From Megachile rotundata (taxonomy: Eukaryota > Arthropoda > Insecta > Hymenoptera > Megachilidae), in assembly GCF_050947335.1 (NCBI RefSeq), contig NC_134989.1, forward strand, positions 7,495,501 to 7,559,500: DNA of 64,000 nucleotides, in the 5' to 3' direction. The translations under genes and the position numbers were made by a program. The notes under the pieces are model-generated. The model saw only the letters and a list, made by a program, of their open reading frames with translations, made no database searches and was not told the DNA's origin. Shown one piece after another: positions 35,271-46,330 of the stretch. Each line of letters opens with the position of its first letter. Position 1 is the stretch's first letter.

Positions 35271-37180
35271 AAGAAACTTCAGCCACAGTAAAGCACATTA
35301 AGTCGTCTAAGAAATGTATCAGGTATTTTACGCATAATAATTCGCGACATCGCACCCATCTTTCAATACCAATGACTCAACGAGTAATAAAACCAGTGAT
35401 CCATAAAACTCACGGGGAAAATACAATGCTATGCTTAGTCACTCAGAGGATAGCATAGGTCATCCCATACATGACATATCAACACCATAAAATGTTTAGT
35501 ATATAAAATGATTGAAAGACACAGCTACAAATAAATTTTATTTATCTCTATAAGAAATAAATTTTCGGAAGATTAAATAAAATATGTAACATATAATAAA
35601 AATATTTAAGTGTAATATAGATTCTAAATGAATTATATGAAAATAATTTAGAAACTTTACTATGTAGAAATGATAATAACTATAATTATCAAAATAATAA
35701 TAGAAAAAAGTAAGAAAAAGAAAAATCGATGAATTTGGTCGAATAAAGTTGAATATTTTCAATATTAAATTTTATTCATAATAAATGAATAATACGTAGT
35801 AATATTTTAACGCTCACTTGAATCATTTTATTATCACCGTCTATTGAGAACGAGGATCGATTTACGATATTTCATTTGCGTCTACCAATCGTGAATAGTG
35901 TGCGATCTATTAAATCGGTCTCTTGAATTGGTCATATCTGAGGGAGATAAGAGAATTCAGTGGTCAATATCAATGGTGACTTCATCGGTTTCCTCGTAAA
36001 ATTCCAAACCATCGGTCTACAATCGATTTCAGGAGCTCGTTTCACTAGGTAAAAGGGGGAAAACAGCTCTTTAATCTCTGTCTCGATGCATCGCAACGAT
36101 CTTTATTGAGTAATTTTCGCTATCTTTCGTTTATTTTCTCAGCCATTTGTTGTACACGTCCAAAACATTTGTAAATAGAAACGAACGTGCTAAATGTCAA
36201 ATAAATTCTAAACTGTTTGTGAATGATTTGTCGGATACAATTTGTCTTTGTATTTTATTATTAAATTTGAATAATTGTTTCATTGACCACGTAATTTTTT
36301 TATTCTTTATTTATTCATCCCTCCATAAACCTATAAATTAGCAATTTTATTTAAAAATATTTTAACCTGTCATAATCACCCCACTTTCCATTTAAAAATT
36401 AAATTATAACCTAACATTTCGAGTACAAAGCACACTCATAAATCTGTCCGCCATTTTGCTAAACTACCATTGTCAAAAGTGTACGATTTCAATGAAATAA
36501 TTCAGACTAACCGAATTACAATTTATGGATTTGCTCTTCATTCCGTAATAATATTTTATGATACGAACCGTTGCGCATTGACAATTGAACGATACAGTTC
36601 CATTAATATGTGAAAGCAATTAATATTCGTGCACCGAATGCGCATTCATTTGTAAATCACGTTATTATAACAGAAATATCACCGATGTTTTACGTAGCAG
36701 CGAAATGATTGATGTAGCGTGAACGATAGATTTCTTTTAAGTTGCGACGTAATATATTCGGCTGATCCATATTTATGATTATTCACGGCACTTTGAATGC
36801 TGACAAGCCCACGACCGTAGCGTTACACGTATTTATAACACCCCCAGATAGAAATCGTCGTTGGATGAAATTGCGAAATGTTCCGTAAAAGAAGCTACAT
36901 TGGCTGAGTGAATCTTTCACGGGGATACATCGATCATTTTGTAAATACCGGCTCTTTCGGCTCTTTCGACGATAATAGCGACTTCAAACCGACAACGGCT
37001 GTTACCAGGAAAAATTAATTCGGTTAAATAGCGATCGATCTTGAACAAGTATCATAACTACTCGAAACGGGTACAGTCGAAGGCGAAACTAAAATTCTTT
37101 TCGAAGAATATCGCAAGCAAGGGTGAACAGGTATATCAACCGTGCTTTTTTTGGGGATACTTCAGAACTTTTCAACTTTC
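35271..37180. other. AT-rich DNA with GC-richer patches, no gene seen
   Basis: Very AT-rich at 35500-35800 and 36130-36700. GC-richer patches at 35830-36090 and 36730-37130 carry CpGs (ACCGTAGCG and similar) and could be regulatory. Short frames (35762-35538 minus; 36147-36341 plus) are AT-driven. Confidence 0.5.
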
Positions 37181-38560
37181 GCATATGAAGATCTAGGAAT
37201 TTGAAGATTTGAAAATTTTTAAACCTAAGGATTTGGGGATTTAAAAATTTGGAGATCTAGGGATTATGAGATCTTTGAATTTAGAAATTTGGTAATTTTA
37301 AAGAAAAAGGCAATTACCTGGAGAATTGTGGATCTAAAGATTTTAGGATTAAAATCTTTAGACATCTAGGGATTCGTGTGATCTAGGGATTTGGGAATCT
37401 AGGAATCTGGGAATCTAGATATTTGGTCATCTAGGAATCTGGGAATCGAGGGATTTGGGAATCTAGGAATCTAGGAATCTAGGAATCTGGGAATCTGGGA
37501 ATCTAGGGATTTGGGAATCTAGGGATTTAGGAATCTAGGAATTTGGGAATCTAGGAATCTGGGACTCTAGGGATTTGGGAATCTAGGAATCTGGGAATCT
37601 AGGGATTTGAGAATCTAGGGATTTAGGATTCTAAGGATTTGTGAATTTAGGGATTTGGGAATCTAGGGAATTGGGAATCTAGGGATTTGGGACTCTAGGA
37701 ATTTGGGAATCTAGAGATTTGGGAATCTCGGGATTCGGTGATCTAGGGATTCGGTGACCTAGGAATTCGGCGATCTAGGGATTTGGGAATCTAGGGATTT
37801 GGGAACCTAGGGATTTGGGAATCTAGGGATTTGGGACTCTAGGAATTTGGGAATCTAGGAATCTGGGACTCTAGGGATTTGGGAATCTAGGAATCTGGGA
37901 ATCTTGGGATTTGAGAATCTAGGGATTTGGGACTCTAGGAATTTGGGAATCTAGAGATTTGGGAATCTCGGGATTCGGTGATCTGGGGATTCGGTGACCT
38001 AGGAATTCGGCGATCTAGGGATTTGGGAATGTAGGGATTTGGGAACCTAGGGATTTGAGAATCTAGGGATTTGGGAATCTAGGGATTCGGTGATCTAGGG
38101 ATTCGGCGATTTAGGGATTCGGCGTTGTAGGGATTCGGCGATCTAGGGATTTGGCGATCTAGGGATTTGGTGATGTAGAGATTTTGGGATCTAGGGACTT
38201 GGTAATATAGTGATTCGGTAATATATCGATTTGGCAATGTAGGGATTTAGTAATCTAGGGATCTATTAATCTAACGATTAGGTAACCTAGGGATTTTCTG
38301 ATCTAGGGATTTGGTAGTCTATGGATTTGATAATTTAAGAATTTAGCAATCTAGGGATTTTATGATCTAGAGATTTGTGCCAGAGAAATTTAAAACTTGA
38401 TAACTTTGGGATTCAGAAATTTGGCGATTTAGTAGTTTAAGAATGTTGGAATTTGTGGATCTACAATTTTGGAATTTAAGTACTTATTGGATTTATAATT
38501 TTTAGAGATTCAAGAATTTAAGAATTTTATAGATCGTGAAACTTGAAAATTTAAAAATTC
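37181..38560. repeat. 16-bp minisatellite, GGGAATCTAGGGATTT, with 240-bp higher-order repeat
   Basis: About 1.3 kb of the 16-base unit GGGAATCTAGGGATTT and variants (GGAATCTGGGAATCTA, GGTGATCTAGGGATTC). A long variant block starting GACTCTAGGAATTTGGG at 37691 recurs at 37931, exactly 240 bases or 15 monomers later, with only a few changes, so at least one recent block duplication took place. The array is G-rich on the + strand, opposite to its neighbour at 34.6-35.3 kb. Order decays beyond 38200. Confidence 0.9.
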
Positions 38561-39660
38561 ACAAAAATATTTTCGAACTATATAAATATTAAAAATGACG
38601 AATTCAAGTCCTCTACTTTTAATCCTATAGTTCTAACGTGAGTTATAATATTGTATATGTAATAATATTGTAATAATATTGTAATTTGCCTTGTAATTTT
38701 CTAATGATATCTGCTTGTATAAGCGTCACAAAATTTACACACGAAAAAGACATCGGTATCAGGGTCGAGCAAAGGTCAAAATGTCGAGGGAGGAAACTTT
38801 AAAAGTGGTTGATCCTTTTCACGAACCGCTAGCTGTTTTTAATGGCAGATACGTAACTCGTCACTAACCCAGATTCATTGAAAGCAGTTACATTTACAAC
38901 CCGACGAATAAATTGACACGAATTTAAAGTCGATTTCACCAGGCCCGTTCGCCATTCGGCTGTTGTGCGAGAAAGAAGACGAATATGGGGAAAAAAGCGG
39001 CAAAGATTTTTTCAAAGAAACGAAGCAATAGTTATTCTATGAAAAATCGAAGAAAGAGGAAGCGGGTCACGTTTCGCAATGAGAGAGGCCTTCTTTCTTC
39101 CGGTTTGCGCTGGATGCTGAAGCTGCGCGTTTTAACGAGCACAGAAATGTTCCACTTTTCCTCTTCCTCCCCTCTTAGGTCCTCGGTTCATCCCTCCTTC
39201 TTTGTTTCTCCCTTTCGCTCGTTTCCGTTTCTTCCATCGATTTGCGAAATTCCCCGGAATATTACACCGGGGATTCGTTTTCCGAGTTTTTCTTCTCCCT
39301 AAAGAGAGGTTCTTTTCATTTCTATCGTCCTTTTCTTACAATCCCTTGTTCACCTTCATTTACCTGCCTCGCCGGTAAATCCTTCAATTGCCCGGCTGAT
39401 TAATCGATTCTGAACATACTAATGGATTCAAATTCCGTTGAACAATTTTAAAGAAGAAAATCGGATGAAACGAGTGTTCTTTCGATAATATCATTTAGAC
39501 AATTTCTTACGTATACTTTCGTAGACTTTATACTTACCTTTGACCTTGCTATTGATTATAATCATATTATAATACCGAAAGGATTTATTTATTATTCATT
39601 ATATTTGTGAGGACAATTAGTGATGCGTTTGATCCGTACTCGAACATCATTTTTGTTCAA
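38561..39660. other. Unique DNA with GC-richer island, no gene called
   Basis: Bases 38740-39440 are GC-richer. An ATG frame at 38985-39302 (+, 105 codons) starts with a basic run (KNRRKRKRVTFRNERG) and continues Ser/Phe/Pro-rich through a polypyrimidine tract. It has no recognisable domain and I consider it doubtful. Confidence 0.4.
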
Positions 39661-40020
39661 GCAGGTGAGGTAGTTCAGAAGTTACATTGTTTTCGTCAAA
39701 CTAGATGATCTTGATAAATAAATTATTTTACAAAGTACCAAACTTCTAATTGTAATATAATATTGATGTTAAGTAAGTAAAATAATACAGCAATACAAAA
39801 TTTACATGCGAGGTGTCAATAAGTGAAATGTGAATTATAGATAGTGATGGGTTTAAACTATTTTGAAAAATCTTTTCATTTTGAACATTTTAGGTAATGT
39901 AGTTCAGAAGTTATATTGTTTACGTTAAACTAGATAATTTTAATAAATAAATTGATTTATAAAGTACCAAACTTCTAATTTTAATATAATATTGATATTT
40001 AGTAAGCAAAATAACTAAGC
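39661..40020. repeat. Direct duplication with 229-bp offset
   Basis: GTAGTTCAGAAGTTA at 39670 recurs at 39899, followed in both by AAACTAGAT, AATAAATTA/ATTG, AAAGTACCAAACTTCTAATT and TAATATAATATTGAT. The copies are about 115-120 bases long with 100 bases of non-repeated sequence between. Confidence 0.8.
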
Positions 40021-40317
40021 AATATAAAACTTGTATATAATGTATAAATAAACGAAGACATGTGTTCATACGATCACATATGTTTATACATACATATACA
40101 GTAACAATACACAAAATATTATTTCTCTTATTTCTATATTGTAAATGAACGTATAATTTTGTTTATCACTGCAAACACATGCATTGATTTATTTATTTAA
40201 AGTATGTATGTTTGAACATTGTTGAGTCTTTTCTAAATTTCAGCATTTGATGTAACTTTGGTGAAGAAGTTACATTAATTTTGTCAAGCAAGACTTCATT
40301 TTATAAATTTCTGTACG

Positions 40318-40458
40318 AGTTTCTTTTCTATCTTTTATACTTCTTTTACATTTCTTTTACGTTTCTTTCACGTTTCTTTTAAATTCCTTTTGCATTTCCT
40401 TTACATTTCTTTTACGTTTCTCTTACATTTCTATTACATTTCTTTCACATTTCTTTTT
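40318..40458. repeat. 11-bp polypyrimidine tandem repeat, ACATTTCTTTT
   Basis: At least ten consecutive 11-base units (ACATTTCTTTT, ACGTTTCTTTC, AAATTCCTTTT, GCATTTCCTTT and so on), with no length change from about 40345. The + strand is pyrimidine-rich apart from the A/G at two positions per unit. Confidence 0.85.
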
Positions 40459-40460
40459 CG

Positions 40461-42438
40461 AGAAAAACATTTTCTGAAGTCTCCAAAGTGACTTCATCTT
40501 TTAAACGTTCTGAATTATTGGTTTCAGCTCGTTACTTGAAAAACTGTTCTCGAGTTATAAAGTTGTTATTTCTTCCATAAAATGTGTACGAATGTAAATC
40601 AAGGAGTTTAATGAAGAATCTGACTGTTATGTCGTTCAGCAATAACACTCGAAACTGTTTATAACGAATAAAAGTGAGTTACTTTTGTCCAGATCATTTC
40701 ATTCGGATCGTTTAAATTTATGCATGAAACCACTGCTTTAAGATGCTAATGTAAATTTTAGGGGGGTTGTCATAAGCGGCCGCGATAATGTCTACCTTGC
40801 GTTAGCGTGTTTACAAAATGGTGGGACGGTCGACAATGTATCGATTGCGTATGTAAGTTTCAAATTATTCTGTAATGTCACTTACTTTAATTACGTATAA
40901 TAAACATATATTATTCATATTTTAATCGTTCAGGAATTATTCAGTCTTGTATACAACCTAATTGAAAATATCTAAAAATCAGTTTCAGTTTCTGAAAGAC
41001 ATTTATTTCAAGATTTTTAAAACTTACTTAGATTTTAAAAAACTTAATAAAAATTTTTAAAATAACAGAATTTATCGTAAATTCGATAAAGAATAATTTA
41101 CAAGGAAAATAAATATAAGTAATGTAGCAAAATACGAAACAGAAATAATCGTTAAATTTTACGAATATTTTGCAATGTTATTTAACAGCACTGTTACTTG
41201 TTGCTAACGTAATGGAAGTACAATGTTCAGTTAATTAATCGTTACGGATATTGCACGTGTTCGTAAGTAGATATGTTTACTGTATTTGGCAGATACAATT
41301 CTATATATCCGACAATCTCCATCATATCGTACTTCAATAATTACTAAAGCAGGCTGGCTCTCGATGCAGGAAGGCATGCTTCTTCAGCTACTAAATCATG
41401 CAAATACTAATGATGGCACGGACGAAGCGTCGGATAATTGAAATGTAAACACTCAGCTTGCTTTTGAGGAGAAATTTAATGGGCTCACGAGGAGAGGTTG
41501 CAATTTAACCATCGCTTTTTGAATGCGACTAAGCTCGATCCGTGGAATCTGATAAGTATTGGTAAACTATAGGATTCAATATGCTAACAAGCCCTTTTCA
41601 ACATTTACCTTAAAACGCCAAATTTCTACAATTACTGAAATTTCGTAAATTTGTTACTTTAATTAAAAAATTAGGTTTACAAAATACACTTGAGAGGTTA
41701 AAAATGTACGGGTTACGTCAATCACTGTCTGACTTAAATATACTTGTAATTTGAAAATCATGTACCTTATGTTATTACTTCCATAAGTATACATATGTTA
41801 CATTATATATTACACTACATATAAAACTATATTACATATCTCTGAAATACATTCTTTAAATATGCATAAAAAATGTATATTTACATGTACAAAGTATACA
41901 AGTATTAACAAAATTTTTGAAGCAACCTAAAAACATATGTGTGCATATATGTACATATGTGAAGCAGCATACAAAGCACAATATACGTGATTTATGAATA
42001 TATGCCGTATATTAAAAGTGTGCTGAGGTGGAGAAAATTTCTATCAAACATTAATAACATTTCGTGACGACCACATGTCTGCCGCTGCCTAAATAAGTGG
42101 ATGCATATTCATTGTGACAAACGTATTATTTGAAATATACGAGCCTGCATAAAATTTCATATTTATAAGTTAGTTAACTTAAATGAATGCGCGTTTGGAA
42201 TTTCGGTCGTTTAGTTCGGAAAATAAACATGAGTCTTCAAATCGAAGGAAAAAAGGAACAAATTAAAATACAAAAACGTTGTTTAGAGCGGTGAATAAGC
42301 GTTATGGTGGTCCAATTCAATTGTCGTAACGGCGAAGGAGATCTACACCTACGGATCTACAGCGCTGAATTATTCATTCTTAATGAAACGAGTGCAAGCT
42401 CATAGTTTGTCGTTTATGTATTTATGTATGAACACCCT
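40461..42438. other. AT-rich unique DNA with GC-richer patches, no gene seen
   Basis: No gene. GC-richer patches lie at 40760-40850, 41340-41560 and 42050-42420. TATACATATGTTACATTATATATT-like simple sequence covers 41780-41990 with several CATATG words. Confidence 0.5.
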
Positions 42439-43330
42439 GAACTGTCATTTTGCGTGAATTAGTTTTCGAGATGTGTATTTGTACTTTACATGTCATTCTT
42501 GATTTATAAGATAAAGATTGAGGTTAGGTTAATATTAGTTGTAACGGGTTGATAATTTTGTTTATATTGTTATTACAAGTTGGTATTTTATGTTGATATT
42601 GATTATAAGACTGATATTAAATATTCAGTAATATTGGTATTATTAACAGCCAGATTAAAATTGAATATTAAGTAACAATTGACATTAATAACAAGTCAAT
42701 AATTGTATTTTATTGTGCTGATAAATAACAGAACTGAACTGTCATTTTGTGTGAATTAGTTTTCAAGATGTGTATTTGTACTTTACATGTCATTCTTGAT
42801 TTATGAGATGAAGATTGAGGTTAGGTTAATATTAGTTGTAACGGGTCGATAATTTTGTTTATATTGATATTACAATTTGGTATTTTATGTTGATATTGAT
42901 TATAAGACTGATATTAAATATTCAGTAATATTGGTATTATTAACAGCCAGATTAAAATTAAATATTAAGTAACAATTGACATTAATAACAAGTCAATAAT
43001 TGTATTTTATTGTGCTGATAAATAACAGAACTGAACTGTCATTTTGTGTGAATTAGTTTTCAAGATGTGTATTTGTACTTTACATGTCATTCTTGATTTA
43101 TAAGATGAAGATTGAGGTTAGGTTAATATTAGTTGTAACGGGTCGATAATTTTGTTTATATTGATATTACAATTTGGTATTTTATGTTGATATTGATTAT
43201 AAGACTGATATTAAATATTCAGTAATATTGGTATTATTAACAGCCAGATTAAAATTAAATATTAAGTAACAATTGACATTAATAACAAGTCAATAATTGT
43301 ATTTTATTGTGCTGATAAATAGCAGTATTT
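42439..43330. repeat. 297-bp tandem triplication
   Basis: GAACTGTCATTTTG starts at 42439, 42736 and 43033, exactly 297 bases apart. Copies 2 and 3 differ at only a few positions by eye; copy 1 differs at slightly more (for example TTATAAGATAAAG against TTATGAGATGAAG). Each unit contains GAGGTTAGGTTAATATTAG and GTAACGGGT. The last unit ends near 43329, after which related ATTAAGTAATATTGA words decay to 43530. No long frame crosses the units. Confidence 0.95.
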
Positions 43331-45360
43331 AATATTGAAATTAATAATAACAAGATCAAAATTAACGATCAAATTTAATATTAAGTAATATTGATACTAA
43401 CAACAATAAAATTGAAGTTGAATATCAAGTAATATTAACATTAATAACAAGAATATCTCAGTAAAGAATATACATAATAAAATAAAAATTGAATATCAAT
43501 TAATATTGAAATTATCTAATAATCAATTTCTAGCTAAATCATTGCAAATAATCTTATTTTCTTCATAGTGAATTCAGATAAGATCTCGCGATTTTTATAT
43601 AAATAACGAGTTTCTGTTTCGACCTGACAGCTCCCCGCTTGTTAAAATGATAAATCTTTAATTACTAATTTATCACTCATGGTAACTGGACGTTTAACGT
43701 CAGAGAGAACACAGTGGAACACGTAAATGATGTAATTAACTGCGAACAGCAGGTGTTAAAATTATTACTTTGCTACCATTGCGTGCATCTAACCACAAAT
43801 CAAGCTGTCAGGCACTTGTTAGTTTTGACCGAACTTGTAGCAATAAAATGGCGAGGAGCTGATTCTTGCCACTTTCGTGACGATCAAACTTCTTTTTTAC
43901 CATCCATATCTTCATGCTTTTCAAAATAAACGGAAGATGATTTGCGAAGCAGAGGTACGGAAAATAAGAAAGCAGAAGTATAAAAGTTGTAAAAGAAAGT
44001 TTTAATTGTCTTATGATTCGTTGGTCAAATTTAGCAGTTTAGTTTTCATAGAATTTTTAACTTTATGGAGTGCAGTTATGAAGTTGTAAGATTAACTGTG
44101 ACGACAAAAGTTAAATGATGACACCGGTTCTTTTTGTGTTAAAAGTTTAAACATTTGGAATTTTGAAGATTAACTCACATTTTCATCAAAGTCAGAAATA
44201 TGGAAATTTGTAAGTCTACAAAGAAATTGACATTGCAATGAATGTAGAAATTTAGAAATTTTTATAAACAAGTGATACAAGAAATATTTGAAGAAACAGA
44301 TAGGAACATCTGATCCTTAACAAAATAATTGTTAATGCACCACAATGATTTGTCAATACCTGATAATTTTCTACAACATTTTTCTAACACTACATGTAGC
44401 TTGAATTACTTTTTGGAAATGCCATATTACTGAACGTATAAAAATCAGAAATGAAAATACACTTTCTGAACGTTCCACTTGCTTATCTGAGTGCGCACAT
44501 CCAAAGCGCAAAAGGGTAAACGAGGACAAATTAATGAAATATTTTCCGTGATCATAGACATCAAATGACGTGCCGGAAAATGAAATTGAATGTGCCGCTG
44601 TCTCGTTTCCCTTATGAAAGCTTCGCATAATCCCATAGCATAAATAATTTCGTGCAACGGCGGTTGCGATGTCAACCGAGAGACAAAATTCGAGGGTCGC
44701 TTCACCGTTCATGTTTGCCTCGTTCGAGTTCCTTCCGAAGAAACAAAGGCGCGTCTAATTAACACGCTTGAGACAGAAACGAGGTCTTTCTCGTTTCGCG
44801 TGGCTGTTCTGAATGCAGAACTGACTCAGCGTTGCAAAAGGGTGCGGATAGTCGAAGAGATGGAAGCCAGTTCGAGGTAAAAGAAACGGACCGATAGCCC
44901 TGGTGTAACGACTCAAACAAGCCTTGGTAATTAGCAGCTTCCCATGGAGCTCCCTAAAATACCTTGCCTCCATCTTAACCTTCCTTCTTTCAGGGATACT
45001 AGAAGCGACTAGACCATCCATTCATGCGGATGCACACCTTTGTCGGAGTAATTGCAATCGTTCTTCGGAATGGCCGATTCTGTTGTTACTACTTGCCAAG
45101 AAACATGAGCGATATACTTAAACCACGATGTCTTCGCGTTTCTCTTTTGAACAATGCTTGATGGAGAAAATTTGAACCCTTTCGCTGACTGCGGCGCCAC
45201 GTAACGTTCATGAATATTAAAGGAACGTCGTGGAACTTGATTGAAATGTTTACACCCTTATCACGATGAAAAGGTCACTAATGTCTCGGTGACATGACTG
45301 GATTGGTGTGGTAATGACTTGGTGAGCGGAACAACGGATTATTTTGGTTGTCGGAAATTG
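43331..45360. other. Unique DNA with large GC-richer island (44440-45310)
   Basis: Left part AT-rich, with a 71-codon + frame at 43714-43929 (GTG at its left end) of unknown status. From 44440 the sequence is GC-richer and contains the minus-strand frame described at 44371-45021, with a further minus frame (45200-45009) overlapping its start in another phase. Confidence 0.45.
44371..45021 (-). other. Long minus-strand open frame with one TAG, status unknown
   Basis: From an ATG at 45021-45019 the frame is open for 88 codons to a TAG at 44757-44755, then continues in the same frame for another 127 codons (internal ATG at 44712) to a TAG at 44371. That is about 216 codons with one stop, the longest nearly open stretch in the window. 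The translation (for example FRELHGKLLITKACLSRY, GTSFDVYDHGKYFINLSSF) has mixed composition and no recognised domain, signal peptide or clear membrane segment. A TGA lies directly before the first ATG. It may be a decayed gene, exon material or chance. Confidence 0.25.
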
Positions 45361-46330
45361 GGGATGGGGGTTTAGATTGAAGATTTATGAGATTTAAGAT
45401 ATTTAAGAAATTAAAGGGGCAAATTAAAGAAATTGAAGACGTTCAAGAAATTCAAGCAATTGAAGAAATTGGAAAAATAGACAAAATTACATAAATGTAG
45501 GAAATTTAAAAAGTTCAAAAAGTTTGAGGAATTTAAGAAGTTTATTTAGTAAGTAGTTTAAGAAGTTTAGGAAGTTTAAGAAGTTTAAGAAGTTTACGAA
45601 GCTTAAGAAGTTTACGAAGCTTAAGAAGTTTAAGAAGCTTAAGAAGTTTAAGAAGTTTAGGAAGTTTAAGAAGTTTAGGGAGTTTAAGAAGTTTACGAAA
45701 TTTAAGAAATTCGAGAAATTGCAAAAAAAATTGAATAAAGTTGAAGAAATTTAAAAAATTAAAAAATGGACAGAATTAAAAAAATGCAAGAAATTTAAAA
45801 AATTAAAAAATGGACAAAATTAAAAAAATGTAAGAAATTTAAAAAATTAAAAAATGGACAAAATTAAAAAAATGCAAGAAATTTAAAAAATTCAAGAAGT
45901 TTGAGGATTCAAAGAAGTTGAAAAACTTGAAGAAGTTAAAGAAGTTGAAGAAATTGATAAAATTGATAAAATTGATAAAATTGATAAAATTGATAAAATT
46001 GATAAAATTGATAAAATTGATAAAATTGATAAAATTTAAAGAAATTAAAGGAATTCAAGAAATTGAGGAAACTGAAGAAATTTAAGAAATCTGAGTAATT
46101 TATTTACAAAATTTTATAAACTTAAGAAAATTAAGAAATCTGAGAAATTTATAAATTTACTAAATTTTATAAACTTAAGAAATTCAGAAAATCTGAGAAA
46201 TTTATAGGTATAAGAAATTTTAGAAATGTAAGAAGTTAAAAAAATTGAAGAAATTTTAAATGTAATAACTGAAATAATTTTATAAATTTAAACTTTAATA
46301 ATTTATAAAGTATGAAATTTTACAAGTCTC
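45361..46330. repeat. 9-bp purine-rich minisatellite, GAAGTTTAA and relatives
   Basis: Bases 45530-45720 are GAAGTTTAA/GAAGTTTAG/GAAGCTTAA units at 9-base steps. Bases 45740-45900 hold three copies of a longer unit (AAATTTAAAAAATTAAAAAA then TGGACAAAATT). Decayed AAGAAATTTA words follow to 46330. Purine-rich on the + strand. The Lys-Leu-Leu reverse frame (45724-45542) is an artefact. Confidence 0.9.
45953..46033. repeat. Perfect (ATTGATAAA)9
   Basis: Nine uninterrupted 9-base units, 81 bases in all, with no mismatch. Perfect identity inside a decayed array implies recent expansion and probably length polymorphism. Confidence 0.95.

Noticed and set aside
38985..39302. 105-codon + frame with basic N-terminus
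   Set aside because: The second half runs through a polypyrimidine tract. There is no domain and nothing to separate it from chance in a GC-richer island.
45542..45724. Minus-strand Lys-Leu-Leu repeat frame
   Set aside because: Translation of the 9-bp GAAGTTTAA array, not a protein.
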